A DNA stretch of 64,000 nucleotides from contig CAYSAU010000006.1 in NCBI GenBank assembly GCA_964429135.1, forward strand, positions 100,699 to 164,698, in the 5' to 3' direction. Below the pieces are notes generated by a model, which was given only the letters and a program-made list of their open reading frames with translations, ran no database searches and was not told where the DNA came from. The position numbers and the translations under genes were made by a program. The DNA comes from CAZSDU01 sp964429135 (GTDB taxonomy: Bacteria > Bacteroidota > Bacteroidia > Bacteroidales > FEN-979). This document shows, piece by piece, positions 26,428-35,024 of the stretch. Within the stretch, counting starts at the first letter, position 1; each line of letters begins with the position of its first letter.

Positions 26428-27644
26428 AACTGAATAACTTACTTATTGCGGCAATCCGGTCGTTGGCTAAAAATAAAATGAGGACCTTTCTCACCATGCT
26501 GGGCATTATCATCGGTGTGGCTTCGGTCATTGCCATGCTGGCCATCGGGCAGGGTTCCAAAAAAAGTATCCAGCAACAGATATCTTCCCTGGGAACCAAT
26601 GTTATGATGATCTTCCCTTCGGCCAGCAGTAGCGGAGGGGTCAGAATGGAAGCAGGGACTTCTCAGAGAATGACCCTTGACGATGCCCAGGCGCTGATTG
26701 AGCGATGTCCTTCCATTGCTTATCTTACGCCTCAGGTCAGAACCAGCGGTCAACTGGTCGCATCTAACCTGAACTGGAGAACGTCTGTCTATGGCGTTTA
26801 TCCTGATTATTTCAATATCCGAAACCTGAAAGTGGAGAATGGCAATGTTTTCACCATGAATGATGAACGGAGCGCGGCGAAAGTTTGCGTTGTCGGCCAG
26901 ACAGTAGTCACCAATCTTTTTGGAGAAGGCATGGATGCAGTAGGACGGTATATCCGTATCAATAAAATCCCCTTTAAAATTATCGGTATTACTGAGAAAA
27001 AAGGACAGAATGCTTTCGGACAGGACCAGGATGATATGGTCATTGCGCCTTTTTCCACCGTTCAAAAAAGAATGCTTGCCATTACTTATATACAGAATAT
27101 GATGGCTTCTGCTGTCACCGAAGCGTTAATCCCTACCGCGACAGAGGAAATTACTGCTGTGTTGAAAGAAAGGCATCGCCTTGGGCCATCGGAAGATCCT
27201 GATTTCACCATCAGGACTCAATCCGATATCGCTTCAGCAGCCACCTCCACATCCAGCATCCTCACCGTGCTCCTGGCCAGTATTGCCAGCATTTCCCTTC
27301 TGGTAGGCGGCATTGGCATTATGAATATCATGCTGGTTTCAGTAACAGAGCGTACCCGTGAGATCGGGATACGTATGAGCGTAGGTGCCAGGGGCAGAGA
27401 TGTCCTGCTTCAATTCCTGATCGAAGCTTTACTGATCAGCCTGCTGGGAGGACTTCTCGGAATAGCCATGGGTATTCTGACATCACAACTCATTGCCAGC
27501 CTGATGAACTGGCCGGTAACCATCACCATTCAATCCATACTGATGTCGTTTGTTTTTTCCTCAGCCATAGGGATATTTTTTGGATGGTATCCGGCAAGGA
27601 AAGCGGCCCGCTTGAATCCTATTGATGCCTTAAGATACGAGTAA
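26424..27644 (+). CDS. MacB-type ABC transporter permease
   Basis: 406 residues. The first membrane segment is preceded by the FtsX/MacB amphipathic start (AIRSLAKNKMRTFLTMLGIIIGVASVI). A large MacB-type periplasmic core domain covers about 50-260, and three C-terminal membrane segments form the FtsX domain (SISLLVGGIGIMNIMLVSVTERTREIG). It ends in the common PARKAARLNPIDALRYE. MacB-type proteins act as mechanotransmitters that drive substrate from the periplasm through MacA and TolC without carrying it across the inner membrane. It is the last gene of the lytS-to-macB run. Confidence 0.93.
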   Translation: MKLNNLLIAAIRSLAKNKMRTFLTMLGIIIGVASVIAMLAIGQGSKKSIQQQISSLGTNVMMIFPSASSSGGVRMEAGTSQRMTLDDAQALIERCPSIAYLTPQVRTSGQLVASNLNWRTSVYGVYPDYFNIRNLKVENGNVFTMNDERSAAKVCVVGQTVVTNLFGEGMDAVGRYIRINKIPFKIIGITEKKGQNAFGQDQDDMVIAPFSTVQKRMLAITYIQNMMASAVTEALIPTATEEITAVLKERHRLGPSEDPDFTIRTQSDIASAATSTSSILTVLLASIASISLLVGGIGIMNIMLVSVTERTREIGIRMSVGARGRDVLLQFLIEALLISLLGGLLGIAMGILTSQLIASLMNWPVTITIQSILMSFVFSSAIGIFFGWYPARKAARLNPIDALRYE

Positions 27645-27649
27645 GCAGA

Positions 27650-27681
27650 TTTGCAAATTTCTCTTCTTTACATTACTTTTG
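27650..27681 (+). promoter_or_regulatory. putative promoter (TTTG-N20-TACTTTTG)
   Basis: TTTG (27650-27653) is followed after 20 bases by TACTTTTG (27674-27681), an exact match to the Bacteroidota -33/-7 pattern. The start codon of the T9SS cargo gene is at 27701, 19 bases on. Confidence 0.65.
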
Positions 27682-27700
27682 ATTGATAATTCAATCAATC

Positions 27701-28699
27701 ATGAAAAAATATTTTCTTTTAATTCTCGGACTAACTGGCTATTGGTTTTTACCTGTTCAGTCTTTTAGCCAGAAATATCCAGGGGACACCCTTGAAATTT
27801 TTACCGTAATTAATTTCGAAAACCCCACCACGGATATAAACAATCCGAATGTTCCCGGTAACCTATGGCAAATAGGAACTCCTCAGAAATCTTTTTTTAA
27901 CGCTGCTTATTCCATGCCCAATGCCATGGTAACCGATACTATAAATCCCTATCCCCCCAGCAATCATTCCTGGTTCGATCTTTTTATAGGAGAATTCAAT
28001 ATGGGAGCATCCTACTGGAATGCATATCCCTGGGATATCTGGCTGGATTTCCGGCATAAATTTGACACGGACACCTTGAATGATGGAGGATATATACAGG
28101 TTTCCTGGGATAAAGGATGGACCTGGATAAATGTGATCAATGATAATATTTATCCTTTGGGAATAACCCCTGCCTGGGGATGGGTGAATATGAACATGTA
28201 TTCCACTTCCAATACATTATACAACGGGGAATATGGATTTTCGGGTCATTCAAACGGATGGATTCATACCAGCATGGCCTGGTGTGACATTCCGCTTGAT
28301 CCTATATTCAATTTTCCACCTGATACGATGATCGTGAGGTTTAATTTTATTTCTGATGCCGATCATCACGATAAGGAGGGCTGGATGATCGACCATATCC
28401 GTTTGTTTGCCATTGATCTCGGATCAGGATTAGTGGATCCATCCTCCTCTGCCGAAAAGGTCAGGATTACGCCTAATCCAATGAAAAACCAGGCTGTCGT
28501 TTCCTTCGATAAATCATATGATCGGATGGATTTCGAACTATATGACAATTTGGGACATTTGGTGAACAAGACCTTGTTTGTGAACAGTAAATCTTTTCAA
28601 ATACACCGAAACAATATGCCGGCGGGATTGTATCTTTGTAAAATCCTGTTGGATAATAAAAAACTCCTGAGCAGGCGATTGCTGATCATCAACCAGTGA
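27701..28699 (+). CDS. secreted protein with T9SS type A sorting domain
   Basis: 332 residues from the ATG at 27701. A signal peptide ends near SFSQ. The middle region (about 30-245), rich in Trp, Asp and Gly, has a carbohydrate-binding-like or jelly-roll appearance (WDIWLDFRHKFDTDTL, GEYGFSGHSNGWIHTSMAW) but no family I recognise. The C-terminal 80 residues are a T9SS type A sorting domain (VRITPNPMKNQAVVSF, MPAGLYLCKILLDNKKL). It should be carried across the outer membrane by T9SS and anchored or released. A good promoter lies just upstream and the next cargo gene follows 18 bases later. Confidence 0.8.
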   Translation: MKKYFLLILGLTGYWFLPVQSFSQKYPGDTLEIFTVINFENPTTDINNPNVPGNLWQIGTPQKSFFNAAYSMPNAMVTDTINPYPPSNHSWFDLFIGEFNMGASYWNAYPWDIWLDFRHKFDTDTLNDGGYIQVSWDKGWTWINVINDNIYPLGITPAWGWVNMNMYSTSNTLYNGEYGFSGHSNGWIHTSMAWCDIPLDPIFNFPPDTMIVRFNFISDADHHDKEGWMIDHIRLFAIDLGSGLVDPSSSAEKVRITPNPMKNQAVVSFDKSYDRMDFELYDNLGHLVNKTLFVNSKSFQIHRNNMPAGLYLCKILLDNKKLLSRRLLIINQ

Positions 28700-28717
28700 T
28701 CAAAAAGGATTTTTTTT

Positions 28718-31481
28718 ATGGGTAGAATACTGCGCATTGTTTTCCTCCTTTTTCAACTTATTTCTTCATTTGATATTTTAGCGCAGGCTGTTGTTGTTAG
28801 CAGTTATTACAATGCAATTGATCCCAGGGACGAATGGACCGAGTTACTGGTCGTTTCCGATAATACAGATATGCGGAATTGGACGCTACAGGATAACAAC
28901 TCTGAGCAAAAAGTTTTCCAGCCATGGATAAACTTTGCCAATATTACCTTATGGAATAACCTCAGGGCAGGAACGATCATCATGGTCTGGCACCGCGGTA
29001 TTGGTTCAACGGGGACAATTCATCCCATAGATCAGGATAAATCAGACGGATATATAGAAGTTTCAGCCAATGATCCATCTTTTTTTATTCTTACCAATGC
29101 TGCTTTTGGCACTTCACCGCTGTTTGCCGGAGCAACCCTCAATGTAGCGGCCGCAGGCGACTTACTTCAACTTCTGAATTCATCAGGAACATTTGTCCAT
29201 GCCTTAGGTCATATACCAACCATTCCACCCCCTCCACCACCTGCTCCGGGTGGTTCATGGCATACTATTCCACTTCCTAAATTAAATCACAAATCTGCTC
29301 TTTCTAACGGAGAGGCAGTGTTTGTTTGCCCGGGCTCAAATATCAACGAGTATGGCTGGAATACTCCGCAGGATGGTACCACCTGGACATCAAAAAGTAG
29401 CACGGTTACTACTTTTGGGCTTCCCAATCAATGTACCACTTCTGCCAGTTTGAATTCAGATTTCTGGAGAAGTCTCAGGCAACCTGACTGGATTAATCCA
29501 ACCCTTACAGGTGTCATCAATGCTAACAATACCCAGGTCACTTTAAACTGGTCCCTGGCAGAAGATCTCAATCCGGCTGACGGTACTCAAGGATATATCG
29601 TGCTCAGAAATACAACAGGAACTTTTGCTTCTCCGATTGATGGAAAAACATACAGTGTCGGCGAACAAATCATCCCGGATGGCCCCATCGTGGTTGCCTT
29701 GATCAACACCTCTCAGACCCATACCTTTGTTGACAATTTCAGCGTTCCCTGTCCTTACGGGATTTTTTACAGTGTTTATGCCTTCAGGTATTCCACGGAT
29801 AACCTGAATGGAAACAATTACCACATTGCCAGGGGCCGTGCCTATAATGAGAACTCGTTTGCTTCCTGTCTGGTGGAAGGCCCTATGCCCCTGCCACCTC
29901 TCACCGCAGTAAGCGACCGCAATGGTTTCTGTGCTGATGATCCAGGGAATATCACCCTTTCAGCCAGCGGTGGATCTGGGACCACCCTGAACTGGTATTC
30001 TGGCTCCTGCGGGGGGACATTAATCGGTGCCGGCAGCGGAACCGGCAACAGCATTACCATTCCTTCTCCGGATGCGACAACTACTTATTTTGCCCGCTGG
30101 GAAAATGCCTGTGGAAATTCATCCTGTACAAGTGTTACGGTGACTGTAAACCCCATAAATCCGGTCAGTGTTGTCATTACAGCTGATCCCGGAAATACGG
30201 TATGTACCGGCACTGTAGTAACCTATACGGCCACCCCGACCAATGGGGGCACAACACCGGTCTATCAGTGGAAAGTCAATGGCGGAAATGCAGGGTCAAA
30301 CAGTCCGATTTATACTTATACCCCTGTCGATGGCGATATTATTTCCTGTGTGCTGACTTCAAATTCCTCCTGTGCCTCCGGCAACCCGGCAACATCGAAT
30401 AACATTATCATGAACGTGAATACCACGGTTCCGGTGGAAGTGACCATCCAGGCCGATCCGGGAACCACGGTATGTACCGGCACTGTAGTAACCTATACGG
30501 CCACCCCGACCAATGGGGGCANNNNNNNNNNNNNNNNNNNNNNNNNNNNNNNNNNNNNNNNNNNNNNNNNNNNNNNNNNNNNNNNNNNNNNNNNNNNNNN
30601 NNNNNNNNNNNNNNNNNNNNNATATTATTTCCTGTGTGCTGACTTCAAATTCCTCCTGTGCCTCCGGCAACCCGGCCTCTTCAAACAATATCATTATGGA
30701 GGTAAGTTCATCTGTTGCTGCCGGTATAAGTATAGCGGCTAATCCCGGTACAACGATATGTAAAGGAACTGTTGTCATCTTCACTGCAAATGCTGTTAAC
30801 GGCGGAGCTTTGCCATTATTTCAATGGTATAAAAACGGGGTAGAGGTTGGCGGGAACAGTGTTACATGGTCAGATATACCCGCTGATGGTGATGTCGTTT
30901 ATTGTATGTTGACCTCATCGCTTAGCTGTGTAGCGGCAAACCCAGTTACCTCTGCTCCGCTGACCTTCACTGCTGCTCCATCCCCTCAGGTTGAGCTCAC
31001 AGACAAGGAATTTCTTTGTGCCGGTCAGTTGGTGATGCTGGATGCAGGGATGGGGTTTTCTTCGTACTTATGGCAAGACGGCAGCACAGATCAATATTAT
31101 TCTGCCATTGATGAAGGGCAATTTTATGTAACTGTTACTGACGCTCTGGGATGTACGGGCAGCGACACTGTCTATTTTAAAAAATGTGGTCAGATGCTTT
31201 ATGCTCCGACAGCGTTTTCACCCAATGGCGACAATCTTAACGATCAGTTTCGTTTGATAGGCAATATCGACAATCTTAGCAGTTTTTCTATGCAGGTATT
31301 TAACCGCTGGGGAGAATTGATCTTTGACGCTAATGACATTCAAAAGGGATGGAATGGAACACAAAACGGAAAATATTGTCAGCAGGATACTTATACCTGG
31401 GTGGTAAGCTATCAGGTTTCCTCCTCCTCCCCTGATGCAAAACCGGTTATCCTGAAAGGAACAGTCACCCTGATCCGTTGA
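28718..31481 (+). CDS. large secreted protein with lamin-tail-like, Ig-like repeat and type B T9SS sorting domains (contains assembly gap)
   Basis: A signal peptide (to about LAQA) is followed by a lamin-tail-like domain (YNAIDPRDEWTELLVVSDN...), a fibronectin-like stretch, and an Ig-like region of the type found with CHU_C domains (GNITLSASGGSGTTLNWYSG). Ig-like repeats of about 90 residues come next (VCTGTVVTYTATPTNGG...VLTSNSSCASGNPA). The C-terminus is a gliding-motility-associated type B sorting domain (YAPTAFSPNGDNLNDQFRLIG). 100 N at 30522-30621 interrupt the repeats; as drawn, the frame shifts by one base across the gap, but a gap of 84 bases restores a single frame. It is one gene, not two. 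Likely a cell-surface or secreted adhesin-like protein. Confidence 0.82.
30161..30700 (+). repeat. 270-bp tandem repeat encoding 90-residue Ig-like units
   Basis: Unit 1 begins at 30161 and unit 2 at 30431, offset exactly 270 bases. The stretch 30197-30251 is identical to 30467-30521, and 30336-30390 is identical to 30622-30676. A third, diverged unit starts near 30721. The N run sits in unit 2. Confidence 0.85.
30522..30621. other. assembly gap of 100 N
   Basis: Exactly 100 N, the usual placeholder for a gap of unknown size. Each side keeps exactly 55 bases identical to repeat unit 1, as expected where a de Bruijn assembler with k=55 broke at a collapsed repeat. The most economical fill is 84 bases equal to 30252-30335. 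Confidence 0.9.
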
Positions 31482-31487
31482 TAAGTT

Positions 31488-32204
31488 TTATTTTAAATCC
31501 GCATTGATCTCCTCCAGCAATTTACTGTTCAGGGCATCCATGTATTTTTGGTTGACAGCCTCCCAGTTGATGGCATCCAGCATGGCTGCAAGATAATCTC
31601 CGCGTTTATTCTGGTACTTTAGGTAATAAGCATGTTCCCAAACATCAATCCCCAGGATAGGGATTCCTCTTTCGGGGGATATGTCCATGATTGGATTATC
31701 CTGGTTAGGAGATGAGCAAACGGCCAGTTTTTTATCCGGGCCAAGGTATAACCATGCCCAGCCGGAACCAAAACGTGTTGCTCCTGCTTTTGTCATCAGT
31801 ATTTTCAGGCTATCCAGCGAACCGAAGGTGGTAATGACGGCTTTTCCGATTTCACTTTGAGGATTAAAAGGACTGCTAAGGGAAAGAATATCCCAGAAAA
31901 GGGTATGATTGTAAGTTCCTCCTGCATTGTTCCGGATCGCATCTCCGTATTTACCTGCTCCCAGTAAAAGTTTTTCCATGGAGAAAGATTCATATTCTTT
32001 GCCTGCCAGCGCTGCATTCAAGTTTTTGACATAGGTAGCATGATGTTTTGTATAATGAATTTCCATGGTCCGGGCATCAATAATGGGTTCGAGTGCATCG
32101 TAAGCATAGGGTAATTCCGGAAGTTTAAACGGGGAGTTTTGTGCATATATTGGAGCGGATAACCCCAAAAACAGGGTTATAAGCGCAAACAGTTTTTTTT
32201 TCAT
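31488..32204 (-). CDS. exported Fe/Mn superoxide dismutase
   Basis: 238 residues from the ATG at 32204 (the frame extends two codons to a TTG). Unlike the usual cytoplasmic enzyme it begins with a signal peptide (KKKLFALITLFLGLSAPIYAQ). The SOD fold is complete: LPYAYDALEPIIDARTMEIHY, metal ligands His50, His100, Asp187 and His191 (DVWEHAYY). Manganese-type features are seen: Gly-Gly before TYNH where iron enzymes have Gln, and Gln in SPNQDNP. Predicted reaction: superoxide to oxygen and peroxide in the periplasm. A TATATTTG box lies upstream. The metal call is inference, since cambialistic enzymes exist. Confidence 0.9.
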   Translation of the reverse strand: MKKKLFALITLFLGLSAPIYAQNSPFKLPELPYAYDALEPIIDARTMEIHYTKHHATYVKNLNAALAGKEYESFSMEKLLLGAGKYGDAIRNNAGGTYNHTLFWDILSLSSPFNPQSEIGKAVITTFGSLDSLKILMTKAGATRFGSGWAWLYLGPDKKLAVCSSPNQDNPIMDISPERGIPILGIDVWEHAYYLKYQNKRGDYLAAMLDAINWEAVNQKYMDALNSKLLEEINADLK

Positions 32205-32514
32205 CGCCAAATCTTTATTTTAATTTGGTACAAATATAAATAATATTTATTATTAATAAGGATCAAAAGAAATCATTTCATCGTGATTTTTCTGCCTGAG
32301 CACGATCATGCTTTCAAGTATTAAAAATGGTGAAATATTTTGCTGGAATAAAAATAAATAATAACTTTACATAAGTTAAGGCAATTAATGCGGAGCATAT
32401 CATCTGATTTATAATCTGTTGGGTGATTAATGGCGCAGAGGTGATTATTCTCGATAAAAATTACTGATAAAATATAAATTCCCCGACTTTTTCACAGATA
32501 CAAAAGAAGTAAAT
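32205..32514. other. AT-rich intergenic region of 310 bases
   Basis: Holds the SOD promoter box near 32231-32238 and little else I can support. A short inverted repeat TAACTT-N5-AAGTTA lies at 32362-32378 and could be an operator, but its size allows chance. No reading frame of note and no copy of the nearby tRNA 3' end were seen. Confidence 0.5.
32231..32238 (-). promoter_or_regulatory. putative -7 promoter box (TATATTTG) of the SOD gene
   Basis: Minus-strand TATATTTG, 26 bases before the ATG at 32204. A TTTG occurs upstream but at 25 rather than about 20 bases, so the -33 box is uncertain. Confidence 0.45.
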
Positions 32515-33492
32515 ATGAAAATGAATCTTAAATTTAGAACAGTTGCAATACTGATTGCGATTTTTCTTTTAACATCTTGTAATCAAAATCCAAAAAGCAC
32601 TACAAAAGACCAAAAAAATGTTGAAAATGTCAAAGTTGGTTATTTACACATGGTTTCAAGTTTGACGCATTTCGTTGCAGTTGAAAAGGGTTTTTACAAA
32701 GAACAGGGGTTAAATGTTGAAGCAGTTGAGATTAAAACAAGTGACCTCATAGCTCAAGAACTCGCTGCTGGTCATGTTAACATAGGTGTTGAATTAGCAA
32801 TAACACCTTTACTCAAGCAAAATGAAATATCTAACAATTCTATAAAAATATTTTCGACAAGCAACATTACAACTGCAAATGGTTTTGACGGTATTTTGGT
32901 AAAAAGCGATTCAAAAATTAATTCTTTCGACAAATTATCTGGCAAACGAATCGGAGGATTTCCTGGTTCAACTGCTAAGGTATCTCTACTAAATCTCTTT
33001 TCCAGATTATATCCTAAACTTTCGCCACCCATTTTTATGGAATTAGACCCTAATGTACATATTCAATCATTGGAGAATAATGAAATAGATGCACTTTTTG
33101 CGTATGAGCCTGTTTTGTCCACAGGAATAGTGAAATTTAAATTTAAAAAAATATATCCCTCAATTTATGGTTCTCAATTTACCCCAAATCCAATTGGTGT
33201 TGCTGGTGTAAATACCTCTTGGTACAATTCAAACATAGAAACTGCTGCAAAGTATTTCACTGCAATGGATAAGGCAATTGATTTTATTAATAGTAATCCA
33301 GATGAATCAAGAATAATTCTGGCAAAAGCCACTAACATTGAAATTGAAATTGCAAAAAATATGAATATTCTTCCTCTGTCAAAGACTAAAAAAATAGATA
33401 TGGTGAACCTTGATAAATATATTAATGTTTTAATCGACTTAAAAGAAATTTCAATACCTGTTAAGGCCGTTGATATTTGTATTCATCAATAA
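32515..33492 (+). CDS. orphan ABC-type substrate-binding lipoprotein (NMT1/SsuA-like)
   Basis: 325 residues. A lipobox LLTSC with Cys22 marks a lipoprotein. The mature part matches the NMT1/SsuA/ThiY-type periplasmic binding fold: KVGYLHMVSSLTHFVAVEKGFYKEQGLNVE, then LAAGHVNIGVELAITP and LSGKRIGGFPGSTAK. Such proteins deliver taurine, sulfonates, pyrimidine precursors or similar ligands to an ABC permease, but no permease or ATPase is adjacent. The gene is much more AT-rich than its neighbours: three 60-base lines counted by hand hold 17, 25 and 19 G+C, against 30 and 33 in lines of the flanking SOD and hydrolase genes. This, with the tRNA gene beside it, suggests recent acquisition. Confidence 0.82.
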   Translation: MKMNLKFRTVAILIAIFLLTSCNQNPKSTTKDQKNVENVKVGYLHMVSSLTHFVAVEKGFYKEQGLNVEAVEIKTSDLIAQELAAGHVNIGVELAITPLLKQNEISNNSIKIFSTSNITTANGFDGILVKSDSKINSFDKLSGKRIGGFPGSTAKVSLLNLFSRLYPKLSPPIFMELDPNVHIQSLENNEIDALFAYEPVLSTGIVKFKFKKIYPSIYGSQFTPNPIGVAGVNTSWYNSNIETAAKYFTAMDKAIDFINSNPDESRIILAKATNIEIEIAKNMNILPLSKTKKIDMVNLDKYINVLIDLKEISIPVKAVDICIHQ

Positions 33493-33624
33493 TAGCGTTA
33501 TATCTATAATAATTGAGATTGTATCCTTTTTTAAATTTGGAAATAGTTCGGGGACTATGCTTGAACATTATGTTTGGGAAAAATGAAAAAGCCTGTAAAC
33601 ATTGACGTTTACAAGCTTTTAAGG
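33493..33624. other. spacer between the binding protein and tRNA-Arg
   Basis: AT-rich. Apart from the terminator hairpin at 33586-33620 nothing is recognisable. Confidence 0.5.
33586..33620 (-). terminator. rho-independent terminator of tRNA-Arg
   Basis: Read on the minus strand, AAAAGCTTGTAAAC pairs with GTTTACAGGCTTTTT around a 6-base loop, with one mismatch, and ends in a T tract. It starts 5 bases past the tRNA 3' end. Confidence 0.75.
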
Positions 33625-33696
33625 TAGCCCCGGCAGGAATCGAACCTGCATTTAAAGTTTAGGAAACTTCCGTTCTATCCATTGAACTACAGGGCC
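33625..33696 (-). tRNA. tRNA-Arg (anticodon CCU)
   Basis: The minus strand folds as a 72-base cloverleaf: a 7-bp acceptor stem GGCCCTG/CGGGGCT (two G-U pairs), a D arm GTTC/GAAC, an anticodon arm GAAGT-TTCCTAA-ACTTT giving CCU, and a T arm GCAGG-TTCGATT-CCTGC. The discriminator is A. CCA is not encoded (the genome has CCT), so it must be added after transcription. The gene reads AGG codons. Confidence 0.93.
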
Positions 33697-33875
33697 GAAT
33701 CAAATTACGATTGTTAGATTGATGATTGAACAAAACGAACATGTCGCCTGGGATCTTTCATTTGGTCTGCAAAGATAGAAAATTCTGTCACCCAAAACAA
33801 TTCCTGTCAGGATTGAGAGGGTTGTCATGGGGTTATTTTTCCAAGCAACTGCCTCTTTGTTTTCTGAAAGCCTAA
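33697..33875. other. spacer upstream of tRNA-Arg
   Basis: This stretch of about 180 bases must hold the tRNA promoter on the minus strand, but I see no confident -33/-7 pair and no gene. Confidence 0.4.
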
Positions 33876-35003
33876 TCAGAAATCATATTTTGAATAGAGA
33901 ATTTCCATAAATCTGAAGAAGAGATTATCCGGAAAGTAATGGGCCGGGTCACATTTATTGTAGTATATGATCACGGTACATTGCTTGTCAAGGCTATGGT
34001 ACATAGATGAAGTGTAACCCCACACAACCCCATTATGTCCGTAAAAGGTGCCTACCTTTAAAAGTCCAAGACCATATGATTGATAGATGTTGCCGGGAGC
34101 AATGGGGTGGTAGTCCTTGTTGAGACGCCTGTATTGAAGGGAGTCGGGAAGAAATCCGCCTTTCACCAGTTGTTCAATGTATTTTTGCAGTTCTCTCGGT
34201 GTGGAATAAACCGCACCTGCTGCCCCTGAGTTGGAAACATCGTAAGACTCGGTAACATCGCCGGTTATTCCCAATTCAGAGAAGTCGTACCCCCTGCCAT
34301 GGTTCCCGGGCAATGCAGTACCGCTTCGGTTGATGCCTGTGTTCACCAGTTGCAGCGGTTGAACGATCCGGTTATTGATCTCTGTTTCGATCGTATTACC
34401 GGTAACTGTTTCGATGACCATTCCCAGGAGGATGGTGTTGGTGTTTGTATATTTATAATTTGTACCAGGTTGAAAAAGGAGGGGATGGGAGAAAGAGATA
34501 TCGGCAAATTCATAGGGTGCCCAAATGCGCAGGGGGTTAGTTTTAAAGCTGTTAGACCAGCGTTCATCATCAAAATAGTCGAACAATCCGCTGGTCATGT
34601 TGGCTAACATGGTAAGGGTTATGCTGTCGGCGGCAGGGTATTGGGGTAGGTATTTTGACAGTTTATCGTTAAGCGAAATTTTTCCTTCCCCCACAAGTTG
34701 CAGCAGTACGGTTATGGTAAAGGTTTTGGTATTGCTGGCGATCCTGAATGTGTGATTGACATCCATAGGCGCCATGGTCTCTTGATTGCTGACACCCGGA
34801 GCATACAGCCAGTTAATTCCGCGTTTATAATCGACCACCAGCGCTACCAGTCCGGGTACCGGGGTATTTTTGATGACCGAATCGGCAGAGTATTTCATTC
34901 GGTCGATAAGTTGCTGGTTGGGGTCGGCTGGTTGTTCTGTCTTTTTGCATCCAGCCACCATTGAAAAAACAACTAAGGAGGAAAGAATAAGTATATTTTT
35001 CAT
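33876..35003 (-). CDS. serine hydrolase of the class C beta-lactamase / DD-peptidase fold, lipoprotein
   Basis: 375 residues with a lipoprotein signal (SMVAGC, Cys19). The three active-site motifs of the family are present: S-x-x-K as Ser90-Asn-Thr-Lys93, Y-x-N as Tyr185-Thr-Asn187, and a late H-x-G in YGHNGVVWGYTS. The overall match is to D-alanyl-D-alanine carboxypeptidase or esterase-like members (PF00144), rather than clinical AmpC enzymes, but the substrate cannot be told apart here. It follows metG by 21 bases on the same strand and may share its transcript. Confidence 0.85.
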   Translation of the reverse strand: MKNILILSSLVVFSMVAGCKKTEQPADPNQQLIDRMKYSADSVIKNTPVPGLVALVVDYKRGINWLYAPGVSNQETMAPMDVNHTFRIASNTKTFTITVLLQLVGEGKISLNDKLSKYLPQYPAADSITLTMLANMTSGLFDYFDDERWSNSFKTNPLRIWAPYEFADISFSHPLLFQPGTNYKYTNTNTILLGMVIETVTGNTIETEINNRIVQPLQLVNTGINRSGTALPGNHGRGYDFSELGITGDVTESYDVSNSGAAGAVYSTPRELQKYIEQLVKGGFLPDSLQYRRLNKDYHPIAPGNIYQSYGLGLLKVGTFYGHNGVVWGYTSSMYHSLDKQCTVIIYYNKCDPAHYFPDNLFFRFMEILYSKYDF

Positions 35004-35024
35004 GGTTTGGATTTTGGTATTCGT

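Noticed and set aside
26439..27065. 208-codon frame antisense to the MacB permease
   Set aside because: No family features; it mirrors a strongly conserved coding frame.
30161..30700. CRISPR array or transposon repeat
   Set aside because: The 270-base unit is in frame and encodes an Ig-like domain.
30622..30742. Frame-shifted tail of the first half of the gapped gene
   Set aside because: An artefact of the 100-N placeholder; the repeat sequence continues in the other frame.
32362..32378. Operator upstream of the binding protein
   Set aside because: A 6-base inverted repeat in AT-rich DNA is likely by chance.
33623..33696. att site copy of the tRNA-Arg 3' end near 32200-32500
   Set aside because: I looked for a second copy of the T arm and acceptor sequence there and found none.
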